Shown piece by piece: positions 14,329 through 22,993 of a stretch of 28,832 nucleotides of DNA. The position numbers and the translations under genes were made by a program. Each line of letters opens with the position of its first letter. Position 1 is the stretch's first letter. Source of the DNA: Clostridiales bacterium. Its GTDB lineage: Bacteria; Bacillota; Clostridia; Oscillospirales; Oscillospiraceae. The DNA is taken from positions 1 through 28,832 of the forward strand of contig SFLD01000047.1 in NCBI GenBank assembly GCA_004553545.1, given 5' to 3'. Under the pieces are notes generated by a model. It did no database searches. It was not told where the DNA came from and saw nothing but the letters and a program-made list of their open reading frames with translations.

Positions 14329-15807
14329 TCACTGCTTTCCCAGCACTTCCCGGCGGATGTAGTCGAAGGCGACGTCCTCCCCCTCGTCCCGGAGCTTTAA
14401 GAGGATGGCCTCCAGCAGCGCCTCCGTGGCGGGATGGATCAGCAGGCGGCGGCCCTTGCCCTTCAGGAAGAAGGCGTAGGGGTCGCCGGGCTGAAAGTCC
14501 TTCCCCCGGTAGACCTTGCTGGCCGCCAGCCGGTCGCAGAACATCTCCGCCACGTACTTCTTCGGCATCTCCACGCCGCCGATGCCGCTGCCGTCCCGCA
14601 GGTAGTCCGTCCAGTACTCAAAGTGGTGGCGGTTGCGGCCCTTGTGGTGCATCCAGGAGCTGCTGTAGCCCTGGGCCTTCCGCTCGGCGTCGTTGGGGCT
14701 GTGGTCCCCCTGGAAGTAGCGGACGCCCACCCAGAACTCCCGGGGGGAGTACTTGGAGAGGTCGTGGGTCAGCCCCTGCCAGTAGAGCCCCAGGCGGAAG
14801 CAGTACCGGCAGACCAGCCAGCGGTGATGATTGATGGTGTGGAGATGCTTCCAGAAATGCACGGCGGTCAGGTGGGCCAGGGTCTGCCCCAGGGGTGTGT
14901 CGAAGCCCAGGGCCCGGTACATTCCCTCGTCACAGGGGGCGCAGGTGACGGTGAGGCTGGCAATGCCCCGCTCCCGGCACCAGTCCCGGGCGGCGTTTGC
15001 CAGCAGCCGGGCGGAGCCCTTCCCCCGGAAGCAGGGCTCCAGGTAGAAATCCTCAAAGCTCCCCACCTCGCCGCAGGCAAAGGTGGAGAAGCTGGCGCTG
15101 ACGCTGCAGAGCCCCACGGCCTGGGCGCCCCACCTGGCGAGGAAGAAAACGATCTGCCCCGCCCGGATGGCGGCGGACAGCCGTTCCTTCTCTGCCTCCG
15201 TCAGGGGTTCCTCGCCCACGGCCTGGCGGAAGCGGTCCTCCAGGCGGAAGAGCCGCCCGTCCGGCTCTGTGAGCCGTTCCGCCGTCAGGGGGATGTCCTC
15301 CTCCGGCGGCAGGAGAATCAGGGGCTCGCCCCACTCGTCTGCGCCGTTGGGCCGGAAGCCCAGCCGCCCCCAGAAGCGGGACCGCCGGGGATCGCCGCCG
15401 CAGTTGAGTTCCGCATAGCGCATGCCGCGCCCTTTGGCCCAGGCGAGCAGTGCTTCCGCGCAGGCGCGGCCTGTGCCGCCGCCCCGGAATGGGGGATAGA
15501 CGCAGAACTCCAGCAGGAAGCACTTGCCGTCCTCGCTGTCGTAGATCACCGGCATGGCGAAGCCGATCTCCTCCTCGTCCCGGCGGAGGAAGAGGAAATG
15601 GAGCGGGTCACGCTCCCTCTTCCGCAGGGCCTCGATCTGCCCCCGGTACTCCTCCCCCAGGAAGTAGGCAAGCTCCTCCCGGTCTTCCTCTCCCGGAAAA
15701 ATGTCCCGGGCGTGATAGGCCCTCAGCTCCGCCCGGAAGCGGCGGATGTCGGCCTCGGTTTTGGCTTCGTAAAGGATGATGTTGCTGTTCAAGTTTCGTT
15801 CCTCCAT
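14329..15807 (-). CDS. GNAT-GNAT-DUF5662 fusion protein
   Basis: This 492-aa protein joins three modules. Residues about 1-165 form a GNAT acetyltransferase with acetyl-CoA loop PPFRGGGTGRACAEALL (near 105). Residues about 200-320 are a second GNAT with PCFRGKGSARLLANAA (near 259). Residues about 315-485 match DUF5662: HLHTINHHRW, CFRLGLYWQGLTHDLSKYSP, HHKGRNRHHFEYW and a late MPKKYVAEMFCDRLAAS. DUF5662 is His/Asp-rich in the way of HD-type metal-binding folds, but its reaction is unknown. Substrates of the GNAT parts are unknown. Start: ATG 15807 has GAGGGG only 4 nt before it; a TTG at 15792 with GGAGG at 7 nt is an equally good choice and gives MNSNIILYEA. It leads a two-gene unit with the lipoprotein. 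Confidence 0.85.
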   Translation of the reverse strand: MEERNLNSNIILYEAKTEADIRRFRAELRAYHARDIFPGEEDREELAYFLGEEYRGQIEALRKRERDPLHFLFLRRDEEEIGFAMPVIYDSEDGKCFLLEFCVYPPFRGGGTGRACAEALLAWAKGRGMRYAELNCGGDPRRSRFWGRLGFRPNGADEWGEPLILLPPEEDIPLTAERLTEPDGRLFRLEDRFRQAVGEEPLTEAEKERLSAAIRAGQIVFFLARWGAQAVGLCSVSASFSTFACGEVGSFEDFYLEPCFRGKGSARLLANAARDWCRERGIASLTVTCAPCDEGMYRALGFDTPLGQTLAHLTAVHFWKHLHTINHHRWLVCRYCFRLGLYWQGLTHDLSKYSPREFWVGVRYFQGDHSPNDAERKAQGYSSSWMHHKGRNRHHFEYWTDYLRDGSGIGGVEMPKKYVAEMFCDRLAASKVYRGKDFQPGDPYAFFLKGKGRRLLIHPATEALLEAILLKLRDEGEDVAFDYIRREVLGKQ

Positions 15808-15841
15808 AGTTCCCCTCAGCGAGGGGCCGATGCTTGGAGGG

Positions 15842-15880
15842 TCAGAAAGCGTGGGCCCTCCGGACACGTCTCATCTTCAT
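15842..15880 (-). CDS. possible 12-codon leader peptide
   Basis: The minus strand reads MKMRRVRRAHAF and stop, with AAAGGGTGG and six T just upstream as a ribosome site. It lies in the leader of the GNAT-DUF5662 gene, between its -10 (near 15956-15961) and start. Four of 12 codons are Arg, including AGA and AGG. It may be an attenuating peptide or chance. Confidence 0.25.
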   Translation of the reverse strand: MKMRRVRRAHAF

Positions 15881-15955
15881 AAAAAACCACCCTTTCCTGA
15901 AAGAATTCCGGCGTCCGGCAGGGGAGAGTCCCCGGCCGGGAGCCGCTCACGACCA

Positions 15956-15961
15956 GTATAG
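15956..15961 (-). promoter_or_regulatory. extended -10 for the GNAT-DUF5662 operon
   Basis: Minus-strand TGC-TATACT, the same extended -10 as in several other promoters here, about 150 nt before the start codon. No good -35 at 17 nt. Confidence 0.5.
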
Positions 15962-16065
15962 CACAGTCCCTTCCAAAAAACGAGAGCAAATTTCGCATGA
16001 CTCCGACCCGCTTGGGGAAAGGTATAGCCAGTGCCCAGGCGGGCGACGGCAGGGGAGGGATGCGC

Positions 16066-16461
16066 ATGGAACGGGCATACTTCAAGGGGGACGGGGCCCT
16101 GCTGCCCCGGGACATCCATTGCCCGGAGACGGCGGAGGCCCTGGCCGCGCGCTCCTGGGACCTCCTGGCCCTGACGGCGGAGGGCTGCCGCCTTCTTCGC
16201 GCCGAGGGCAGGGAGGTGGCCTGCGGCACCCTCCTGCTGCCGGGGGAGGAGCCCCTGCCTCCGCGCCTCCGGGCGGAGCGGGTGGTGACCTACGGCCTCT
16301 CCCACCGGGATACGCTGACCCTCTCCAGCCTGGGGGAGATGCCAGTCCTCTGCCTGCAGCGGGCCCTGACGCCGGAGGCGGGGCCGGAGCTGGACGCCCG
16401 GGAGCTCCCCCTGACGGCGGAGAAGCTCCTGCTGCTCTACGGTCTCTGGCTCCTGGGATAG
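16066..16461 (+). CDS. conserved-type hypothetical protein
   Basis: This 131-aa soluble protein has no signal peptide or membrane helix. I do not recognise a named domain. Visible segments are RSWDLLALTAEGCRLL, the central VVTYGLSHRDTLTLSS and VLCLQRALTPEAGPELDARELPL; the last two look like the core of a small conserved family in Clostridia, but I cannot name it. I chose the ATG at 16066 because GGGGAGG lies 7 nt upstream; the ATG at 16060 would touch that site and the longer frame from 15997 lacks one. It lies between the divergent GNAT gene and a small membrane protein gene, each apparently transcribed alone. Confidence 0.7.
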   Translation: MERAYFKGDGALLPRDIHCPETAEALAARSWDLLALTAEGCRLLRAEGREVACGTLLLPGEEPLPPRLRAERVVTYGLSHRDTLTLSSLGEMPVLCLQRALTPEAGPELDARELPLTAEKLLLLYGLWLLG

Positions 16462-16601
16462 CGCCGGTTTTCCGCCGAAAGACCGGAGATCTGCCGCCAT
16501 TGGGCAGGTTCCACAAAGCGGGCGTCGGAAAATTAGGTACAAATTTCTTAAAAAAATGAAAATATTTTTGATTTTGTAACTACTTTTCCGGGACCGTATG
16601 C

Positions 16602-16607
16602 TATACT
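16602..16607 (+). promoter_or_regulatory. extended -10 for the small membrane protein gene
   Basis: TGC-TATACT lies 28 nt before the start codon. A strongly AT-rich stretch (16530-16580) lies upstream and could be an UP element; no good -35 is seen. Confidence 0.55.
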
Positions 16608-16634
16608 GAGGAAAAACGGGGAGGCAGAGAGACC

Positions 16635-16937
16635 ATGAAGGCGGAGCAGCGGAAGAAATGGGCCCAGCGGGCAGTGGCAGCGGCGCTGACGCTGCTGGCC
16701 CTGGCCGCGCTGCCCAGCCTGCGGACCCTGGCCTTCTGCCCCCAGGGGTCCTGCTCCCTTCCGGACGAGGCCCTGCCCCTGGCATCCGCGCCCCTGACGG
16801 AGTCCGGCCTCACGGAGCTGCAGCGGAACGGGAACTTCCTTCTCTGGTTCTGCTCCGGTCTTGCCATCCTGGTGAGTTTCGCCATCCTGATCCAGGCGGT
16901 GCTGGAGATCTGCCGCGGCGGCCGCAAGCGCCGCTGA
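16635..16937 (+). CDS. small membrane protein of unknown function
   Basis: This 100-aa protein has a positively charged start (KAEQRKKWAQR) and a hydrophobic helix at about 13-33, then a short loop of about 35 residues with CPQGSC (residues 35-40), and a second helix at about 68-90 (FLLWFCSGLAILVSFAILIQAVLEI). It ends with GGRKRR. By the positive-inside rule both ends should face the cytoplasm and the CxxxxC loop should be outside, where a disulfide could form. The ribosome site GGGGAGG is 10 nt before ATG 16635. A terminator follows, so it is a single-gene unit. No family recognised. Confidence 0.75.
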   Translation: MKAEQRKKWAQRAVAAALTLLALAALPSLRTLAFCPQGSCSLPDEALPLASAPLTESGLTELQRNGNFLLWFCSGLAILVSFAILIQAVLEICRGGRKRR

Positions 16938-16956
16938 CTGCCGCCCATGCCTGCCC

Positions 16957-16978
16957 GTGGGGTCACCCACAGTTTTTT
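16957..16978 (+). terminator. intrinsic terminator of the small membrane protein gene
   Basis: GTGGG-GTCA-CCCAC followed by AG and six T, 20 nt after the stop codon. Confidence 0.75.
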
Positions 16979-16994
16979 ATCATTCCCTCCCTCC

Positions 16995-17036
16995 AAAGGG
17001 GAACGGGCCCGGACAGCCGTCCGGGCCCGTTCCCTT
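16995..17036. terminator. strong hairpin between convergent genes
   Basis: AACGGGCCCGGAC and GTCCGGGCCCGTT form a stem extended by AAAGGG/CCCTTT, loop AGCC. It lies between the convergent genes ending at 16937 and 17094. T runs are short on both sides, so it may be a weak terminator or an end-protecting structure. Confidence 0.6.
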
Positions 17037-17093
17037 TCCGTTTGCAAAAGTTATTTGGCATTGCCGCGGCGATCTTTCGCGCTTGCGGATGGA

Positions 17094-17615
17094 TCACAGC
17101 AATTCGATGTAGATCCCTTCCGAACGAAAGGAGGAGATCGTGTCCGCGTCAATGGTCACGCCCTGAAGGTAAATGTAGTAATCATATCCGAACTCGACCG
17201 TTGCGTCTCCGGTTTCCGACAAAAGCTCGCACCAAAAGCAGTCACGGAGTACCAGCTTGACCGTCTTCTCGATTTCGGTCATATCCAGGCGGGCTCCCTC
17301 CTTGATCCGCGAAACGAATGCGGCATCCGACGGAGGGAAGGGCAGATGGCAGCGGCCCAGCATTTCTTTCAGCGCCGTCGGGGAAGAACGCTTTTCCAGC
17401 TTTTCCACGATCATGGTGTGAATTTGGTTTTGACGCAGGACGGTCGTGACTGCGTCGATGTATTTCGCTTCTACCGCAGCGTATTGGAGATCCGTCAACA
17501 CCGTTCCATGGTATTCTTTCCCGATATCAGAAAACGATGTCCAGTCTTCCCCCGTAAAATAGCCGCGTTCGTCCCTTGACGATGGATCATATTTTGAAAT
17601 ACGGTATCTACTCAT
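17094..17615 (-). CDS. hypothetical protein, lower in GC than its surroundings
   Basis: This 173-aa soluble protein begins MSRYRISKYDPSSRDERGYF and contains EDWTSFSDIGKEYHG near residues 23-37, a helical middle (DLQYAAVEAKYIDAVTTVLRQN) and an end with DCFWCELL and FGYDYYIYLQGV. I have the impression of a small family of conserved hypothetical proteins with this start, but cannot name a function. The ATG at 17615 is preceded by AGGAGA at 5 nt; the frame is open further up to 17768 but runs through the promoter. Base composition is near 50% GC against well over 60% in neighbours, and codon use is less biased, so it may have been acquired by transfer. It is a single gene between livF and the convergent small membrane protein gene. 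Confidence 0.75.
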   Translation of the reverse strand: MSRYRISKYDPSSRDERGYFTGEDWTSFSDIGKEYHGTVLTDLQYAAVEAKYIDAVTTVLRQNQIHTMIVEKLEKRSSPTALKEMLGRCHLPFPPSDAAFVSRIKEGARLDMTEIEKTVKLVLRDCFWCELLSETGDATVEFGYDYYIYLQGVTIDADTISSFRSEGIYIELL

Positions 17616-17739
17616 TGCGTCTCCTATCCGGCCAATATGAGAGGCCGCGTCCGGTGCGTGGATCAGCCCTGAAACCTCCGGCGCTCCCCAGACCCGTCCA
17701 TGACCGTCTCCAGCCTCCCGTCTCCTACTCTCTGACTTC

Positions 17740-17768
17740 ATTCTACCACACCCCCTCCCGGAACGCAA
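17740..17768 (-). promoter_or_regulatory. promoter of the low-GC hypothetical gene
   Basis: Minus-strand -35 TTGCGT (17763-17768), 17-nt spacer, -10 TAGAAT (17740-17745). The leader would be about 118 nt and GC-rich. Confidence 0.6.
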
Positions 17769-17806
17769 GGACCGCCCCGGCAGCTTACGCTGCCGGGGCG
17801 GTCCTT
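17767..17806 (-). terminator. hairpin after livF
   Basis: AAGGACCGCCCCGGCAGC and its exact complement form an 18-bp stem with loop TTAC, 27 nt after the livF stop. It overlaps the -35 of the next gene. T run is minimal. Confidence 0.75.
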
Positions 17807-17833
17807 TGGTCGTTGAAAAGGGGAGGGAGCTTC

Positions 17834-18544
17834 TCAGCCGCCGAGATAGGCCTTCTTGATGGCGGGGCTGGCCAGCAGCTCCGCGCCGCTGCCCCTCTGC
17901 ACCACCCGGCCGGTCTCGAGAACATAGCCCCGGTCAGCAACGGAGAGGGCCATCTGGGCGTTCTGCTCCACGAGAAGGATGGTGGACCCGGCCTTGTGGA
18001 GGTCCTTGATGATGTCAAAGATCTGCTCCACCAGGATGGGGGCGAGGCCCATGGAGGGCTCGTCCAGCATCAGCAGCTTGGGATGGCTCATCAGAGCCCG
18101 GCCCATGGCCAGCATCTGCTGCTCGCCGCCGGAGAGGGTGCCCGCCACCTGGCGGCGGCGCTCCTTCAGCCGGGGGAAGAGGCCGAAGACCATCTCCAGG
18201 TCCTGGGGGATGCCGGCGTTGCCCTGGGTGTAGGCGCCCATCTCCAGGTTCTCCTCCACGCTCATCTGCAGGAAGACCCGCCGTCCCTCAGGGACCTGAG
18301 CGAGACCCATCTCCACGATCTTGTGGGGCGGGATGTGGGCAAGGGGCTTGCCCAGGAAGGAGACGGAGCCGGTCCGGCTGTGCAGCAGGCCCGAGACGGT
18401 ATTCAGCGTGGTGGATTTGCCCGCGCCGTTGGCGCCGATGAGGGTGACGATCTCACCCTCCTTCACCTCGAAGGAAACGTCCTTGATGGCGTGGATGCTG
18501 CCGTAGTAGACGTTGAGGTTTTCCGCTTTCAGGATGGTATCCAT
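17834..18544 (-). CDS. livF: LivF, ATPase of the branched-chain amino-acid ABC transporter
   Basis: This 236-aa cytoplasmic ATPase powers import with LivG. Motifs are Walker A GANGAGKST (37-45), the Q-loop region with PEGRRVF, the signature LSGGEQQML, Walker B LLMLDEP followed by SMGLAP, and the H-loop-like LLVEQNA typical of LivF (Gln-Asn in place of the usual His). Length and ends fit the family. It begins 2 nt after livG and closes the operon. The substrate is probably Leu/Ile/Val, but related HAAT systems carry other amino acids, amides or urea. Confidence 0.95.
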   Translation of the reverse strand: MDTILKAENLNVYYGSIHAIKDVSFEVKEGEIVTLIGANGAGKSTTLNTVSGLLHSRTGSVSFLGKPLAHIPPHKIVEMGLAQVPEGRRVFLQMSVEENLEMGAYTQGNAGIPQDLEMVFGLFPRLKERRRQVAGTLSGGEQQMLAMGRALMSHPKLLMLDEPSMGLAPILVEQIFDIIKDLHKAGSTILLVEQNAQMALSVADRGYVLETGRVVQRGSGAELLASPAIKKAYLGG

Positions 18545-18546
18545 GC

Positions 18547-19369
<823 letters not shown>

Positions 19370-19380
<11 letters not shown>

Positions 19381-20467
19381 TGCCTTTGCCTCCTTCGTGA
19401 GATTTCTTGCCGAACGCGGCCTGGACGCGGGAGAAGAACGCCTTCATGCTGGGGGCGTTGGTGGCCAGCATCACGAGGATCAGGACGATGGAGTAGATGA
19501 GCATCCGCAGGTCGTCCATGCCCCGCAGGGCCTCCGGCAGGATGGTCAGGGCCGCGGCGGCCACCAGGGAGCCCCAGATGTTGCCCAGGCCGCCCAGCAC
19601 CACGAAGACCAGGATGAGGATGGAGGTGTTGAAGTTGAACTTCGTCGCCTGGAGGGAGGAGTAGTTCAGGCCGTAGAGGGCGCCGGCGGCGCCCGCCAGG
19701 GCGGCGGAGGTGACGAAGGCCATGAGCTTGTAGCTGGTGACATGCAGGCCGATGCTCTGGGCGGCGATCTCGTTGTCCCGGATGGCCATGATGGCCCGGC
19801 CCTGGCGGCTGCGCACCAGGTTCAAAACAACGAACAGGGTCACCATCACCAGGACGAAGCCCGCCGTGAAGGTGGAGATGGTCTTGATGCCCACAGCGCC
19901 CTGGGCGCCCTTGATGATGGCGGTGCCGGTCTCGCTGAGATGCAGGTCGTCGGCGGTCTTGGAGCCCGTCAGGTTGAAGAGAAGGTGCATGCCCCGCTCA
20001 TCCACGCCCACGATGAGGCAGTTCATGAGCTCCTTGATGATCTCGCCGAAGGCCAGCGTCACGATGGCGAGATAGTCGCCCTGGAGCCGCAGCACGGGAG
20101 CGCCCACCAGGAAGCCCACGATGGCGGCGAAGATGGCGCCCACCACCATGGCGATGGCGAGACGCAGCCCGGCGGAGGGGATGGCGTCCTGCAGGCTCAT
20201 GGCGGCGATGATGCCGGAGAAGGCGCCCACGCTCATGAAGCCCGCGTGGCCCAGGCTCAGCTCGCCCAGGATGCCCACGGTCAGGTTCAGGGACACCGCC
20301 ATGGACATGTAGCAGCAGATGGGGATCAGCAGGCCGCTGAGGGAGCGGGTCAGGCTGCCGGAGGACTGCAGGGAGTACATCACCACAAAGAGGACGGTGA
20401 CGCCCAGGTAGGTGGCGAAGTCCACCACCGTGGTCTTCTTCAGGGACCGTTTCTTCCGTTTCGTCAT
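19370..20467 (-). CDS. livM: LivM, permease of the branched-chain amino-acid ABC transporter
   Basis: This 365-aa integral membrane protein has eight or more hydrophobic helices and forms the pore with LivH. The start is a basic tail (MTKRKKRSLKKTT). The GDYLAIVTLAFGEIIKELMN segment with the following cytoplasmic loop is the LivM coupling region, and NLTVGILGELSLGHAGFMSVGAF is the other family hallmark. I chose ATG 20467 with GAGGTGAG at 6 nt; an open frame up to 20497 would overlap livH. The gap to livH is 10 nt. Confidence 0.95.
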
Positions 20468-20477
20468 GGCGCTCACC

Positions 20478-21356
20478 TCACACTTTCTCGGGCACATACT
20501 TGCCCAGGAGGCCGGAGGGCTTCACCAGCAGCACCACGATCAGCACGGCGAAAACGATGGAGTTTGCGAGCTGCATGGAGATGTAGGCTTTCGCCATGGC
20601 CTCGATGATGCCCAGCAGCAGTCCGCCCAGGAACGCGCCGGGGATGGAGCCGATGCCGCCGAACACGGCCGCAGTGAAGGCCTTGATGCCCGGCATGGAG
20701 CCGGTGGTGGGCATCAGCTGGGAGTTGAAGGAGCACAGCAGCACGCCCGCCACGGCGGCCAGGGCCGAGCCGATGGCGAAGGTCATGGAGATGGTCCGGT
20801 TGACGTTGATGCCCATGAGCTGTGCGGCGCCCTTATCCTCGCTGCAGGCCCGCATGGCCTTGCCCATCTTGCTCTTGGAGACGAAGGTGGTGAGCCCCAG
20901 CATGATGACAAGGCAGATGACGATGGTGAGGAGGGAGATGTAGGGCACCTTCAGCTCCCCGCCGAAGAATTCCGCCGAGCCGGAGACCACCGCCGGGTAG
21001 GACTTGGGGGCGGCCTTCCAGATAAGGAGGGCGGAGTTCTGCAGGAAGTAGCTCACGCCGATGGCGGTGATGAGCACGGCAAGGCTGGGAGCGGAGCGCA
21101 GGGGCTTGTAGGCCAGCCGCTCAATGATGATGCCCAGCACCGTGCACGCCAGCATCGCCAGCAGGGCGGCGGGCAGGGCCGGAAGGCCCAGGTAGCTCAT
21201 AGCGCAGAAGGACACGTAGCCGCCCACCATGATGATGTCGCCGTGGGCGAAGTTCAGCATCTTCGCGATGCCGTAAACCATGGTATAGCCCAGGGCGATG
21301 ATGGCGTAGATACTGCCCAGGCTGATGCCGCTGATGAGATAGGACAGGAATTCCAT
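20478..21356 (-). CDS. livH: LivH, permease of the branched-chain amino-acid ABC transporter
   Basis: This 292-aa integral membrane protein opens with the family hallmark GISLGSIYAIIALGYTMVYG followed by MLNFAHGDIIMVGGYV. The SKMGKAMRACSEDKGAAQLMGIN segment is the coupling loop that meets the ATPases. Eight or so hydrophobic helices are visible. ATG 21356 has GAGGTG at about 7 nt. It follows livK after a 253-nt gap that holds a strong hairpin, usual where the binding protein is made in excess. Confidence 0.95.
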   Translation of the reverse strand: MEFLSYLISGISLGSIYAIIALGYTMVYGIAKMLNFAHGDIIMVGGYVSFCAMSYLGLPALPAALLAMLACTVLGIIIERLAYKPLRSAPSLAVLITAIGVSYFLQNSALLIWKAAPKSYPAVVSGSAEFFGGELKVPYISLLTIVICLVIMLGLTTFVSKSKMGKAMRACSEDKGAAQLMGINVNRTISMTFAIGSALAAVAGVLLCSFNSQLMPTTGSMPGIKAFTAAVFGGIGSIPGAFLGGLLLGIIEAMAKAYISMQLANSIVFAVLIVVLLVKPSGLLGKYVPEKV

Positions 21357-21467
21357 GGAAACACCTCGTTTTCATCCGGGTTCTTCCGCGGCAGAAACAG
21401 AAGCGGCAAAGCGTGTCGCTGCTGCTGTTTCCGCCCCGGAGGCGGGAGGGGGATTCACGCCGCTGAC

Positions 21468-21493
21468 CGCCGGGAGCCCCGCGGCTCCCGGCG
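21468..21493 (-). terminator. hairpin in the livK-livH gap
   Basis: CGCCGGGAGCC and GGCTCCCGGCG form a perfect 11-bp stem with loop CCGC. There is no T run on either side, so it looks like an RNA-protecting or partly terminating hairpin that would leave more livK than livH mRNA. The rest of 21357-21609 holds no gene that I can support. Confidence 0.55.
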
Positions 21494-21609
21494 ATCTTGG
21501 CGTTTTTCGGGTGGGTCGGCGCTTCCCGCGGAGGGGTCACGCCATTTGGAAAATAAGAGGAGGGGGTATCAAATGGGGACTTGCTGGGGATCGATCGTTC
21601 AGGGAACCC

Positions 21610-22803
21610 TTAGTTCTCGGGGGTCACATAGACGCCGTCCTTGATGACAACGGCCATAGGAGCCTTGGCGACTTCGCCGTTGGCGTTCCAGGTCATGCCC
21701 TGGCCGGTGAGGCCGTCCACGCTGATGGTGGTCATGACGCCAACGAGGGCCTCGCAGATGTCGGAGGGGCTCATGTCGGCGGTGCAGCCGGCGGCCTTCA
21801 GGGCCTCGTAAACGATGTAGACACCGTCGTAAGCGTCAGCGGCGAACTGGTTGGGGGTCTCGCCGTACTTAGCCTGATACGCGGAAACGAAGGTCTGGGT
21901 GCGCTCGTCGGCAGCGTCAGCGGAGAAGGGGGTCAGGAGCATGACGCCCTCGGCCAGGGAGGGATCGAAGCCTTCCATGGTAAGGATGCCGTCCATGCCG
22001 TCCACACCGAAGAAGGTGGGCTCATAACCGGCGGCCTGGGACTGCTTGAGGATGATGGAAGCCTCCTGATAGTAGATGGGGAGGAACATGACGGTGGCGC
22101 CGGCGCTCTTGGCGGCGTTGATCTGGACGGAGAAGTCAGAGGCGGTGTCGGCGGTGAAGGTGGTCTCGGAGACAACGTTCACGCCCTGGGCGGAAGCCTC
22201 CGCCACGAAGGTGTCGCGGATGCCCTGGGAGTAGGGGTTGTCGTTCTGATAGATGACGGCCACGTTCTCACCGGCGAAGTGCTCGGCGATGTAGTCGGCG
22301 GAGCCGGTGCCCTGGTTGGGGTCGGTGAAGCAGACCTGGAACACGTTGTCCTTGCCGGCGGTCACATCCACGGAGGAGGCGGAGGGCGTCAGCATGAAGG
22401 TGCGCTCCTCATAGCACTTGGCGGCCACGGCCACGGAGGCGCCGGTGGTGGTGGGGCCCACCAGGACCTGCATGCCCCAGTCCATCAGGTTGTTGTAGGC
22501 GTTGACGGACTTCTCGCCGTCGCCCTCGTCGTCCTGGGCGCTGAGCTCGAACTTGAAGTCGCCGCCGGCGGCGTTGATCTCATCCACGGCGATCTGCGCG
22601 CCGTTGGCCACGGCCTGGCCATAGATGGCGTAGGGGCCGGAGAGGGGACCGATGGTGCCGATCTTAAAGGTCTGGGCGCTGTCGCCGCCGGAAGCGGCGC
22701 CGGAGCCGGAGGCGGCGGGGGTGTTGTTATTGCTGCCGCAGCCGGCCAGCACGGAAACGGCCATGACGCCGGCCATTACCATTGCAAAAAACTTCTTCTT
22801 CAT
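21610..22803 (-). CDS. livK: LivK/LivJ-like branched-chain amino-acid binding lipoprotein
   Basis: This 397-aa periplasmic-binding-protein type I fold captures the amino acid outside the cell and hands it to LivHM. The signal peptide ends VSVLAGC, giving lipidated Cys22, followed by a Ser/Gly/Ala linker. The mature part starts FKIGTIGPLSGPYAIYGQAV, a hallmark of the family, and includes NAAGGDFKFEL and the VLVGPTTTGASVAVA segment. ATG 22801-22803 with AAAGGAG at 9 nt is the start; the open frame reaching 23016 runs through hairpins and a terminator and is rejected. Codon bias is the strongest of the operon, fitting high expression. It is first in livK-H-M-G-F. Confidence 0.95.
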   Translation of the reverse strand: MKKKFFAMVMAGVMAVSVLAGCGSNNNTPAASGSGAASGGDSAQTFKIGTIGPLSGPYAIYGQAVANGAQIAVDEINAAGGDFKFELSAQDDEGDGEKSVNAYNNLMDWGMQVLVGPTTTGASVAVAAKCYEERTFMLTPSASSVDVTAGKDNVFQVCFTDPNQGTGSADYIAEHFAGENVAVIYQNDNPYSQGIRDTFVAEASAQGVNVVSETTFTADTASDFSVQINAAKSAGATVMFLPIYYQEASIILKQSQAAGYEPTFFGVDGMDGILTMEGFDPSLAEGVMLLTPFSADAADERTQTFVSAYQAKYGETPNQFAADAYDGVYIVYEALKAAGCTADMSPSDICEALVGVMTTISVDGLTGQGMTWNANGEVAKAPMAVVIKDGVYVTPEN

Positions 22804-22873
22804 ACTGCTGATCTCCTTTACTCTAAAAACTTCTTTTTCAAAGGATCTTCCATTGGGGCTGCTGGGGTTCTCT

Positions 22874-22936
22874 CGGCGTTTTGCCGGGAAAGGGGGACCG
22901 GCGGCCGTCCGGTCCGGCCTTCCCGGCAAAACGCCG
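22874..22936. repeat. long inverted repeat in the livK leader
   Basis: Perfect 17-bp arms CGGCGTTTTGCCGGGAA (22874-22890) and TTCCCGGCAAAACGCCG (22920-22936) enclose a second inner stem (GACCGG with CCGGTC). In the livK transcript it would be a very stable hairpin about 65 nt before the start codon. Confidence 0.8.
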
Positions 22937-22943
22937 GGGATAC

Positions 22944-22981
22944 AAAAAAGCGGCCGTGCTTTCAGAAGCACAGCCGCTTTC
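22944..22981 (-). terminator. intrinsic terminator of the small membrane protein gene
   Basis: Minus strand AAAGCGGC.GTGCTT hairpin with TCTG-type loop and six T (22944-22949), 13 nt after the stop codon at 22994. It separates this gene from livK. Confidence 0.9.
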
Positions 22982-22993
22982 CAGTAACGAATG

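Noticed and set aside
15820..15960. T-box leader before the GNAT-DUF5662 gene
   Set aside because: AGGGTGG resembles the T-box start but GNACCGCG and a terminator are missing.
22874..22936. inverted repeat as the end of an insertion sequence
   Set aside because: No transposase or target duplication is seen; the arms are close together and fit an RNA hairpin.
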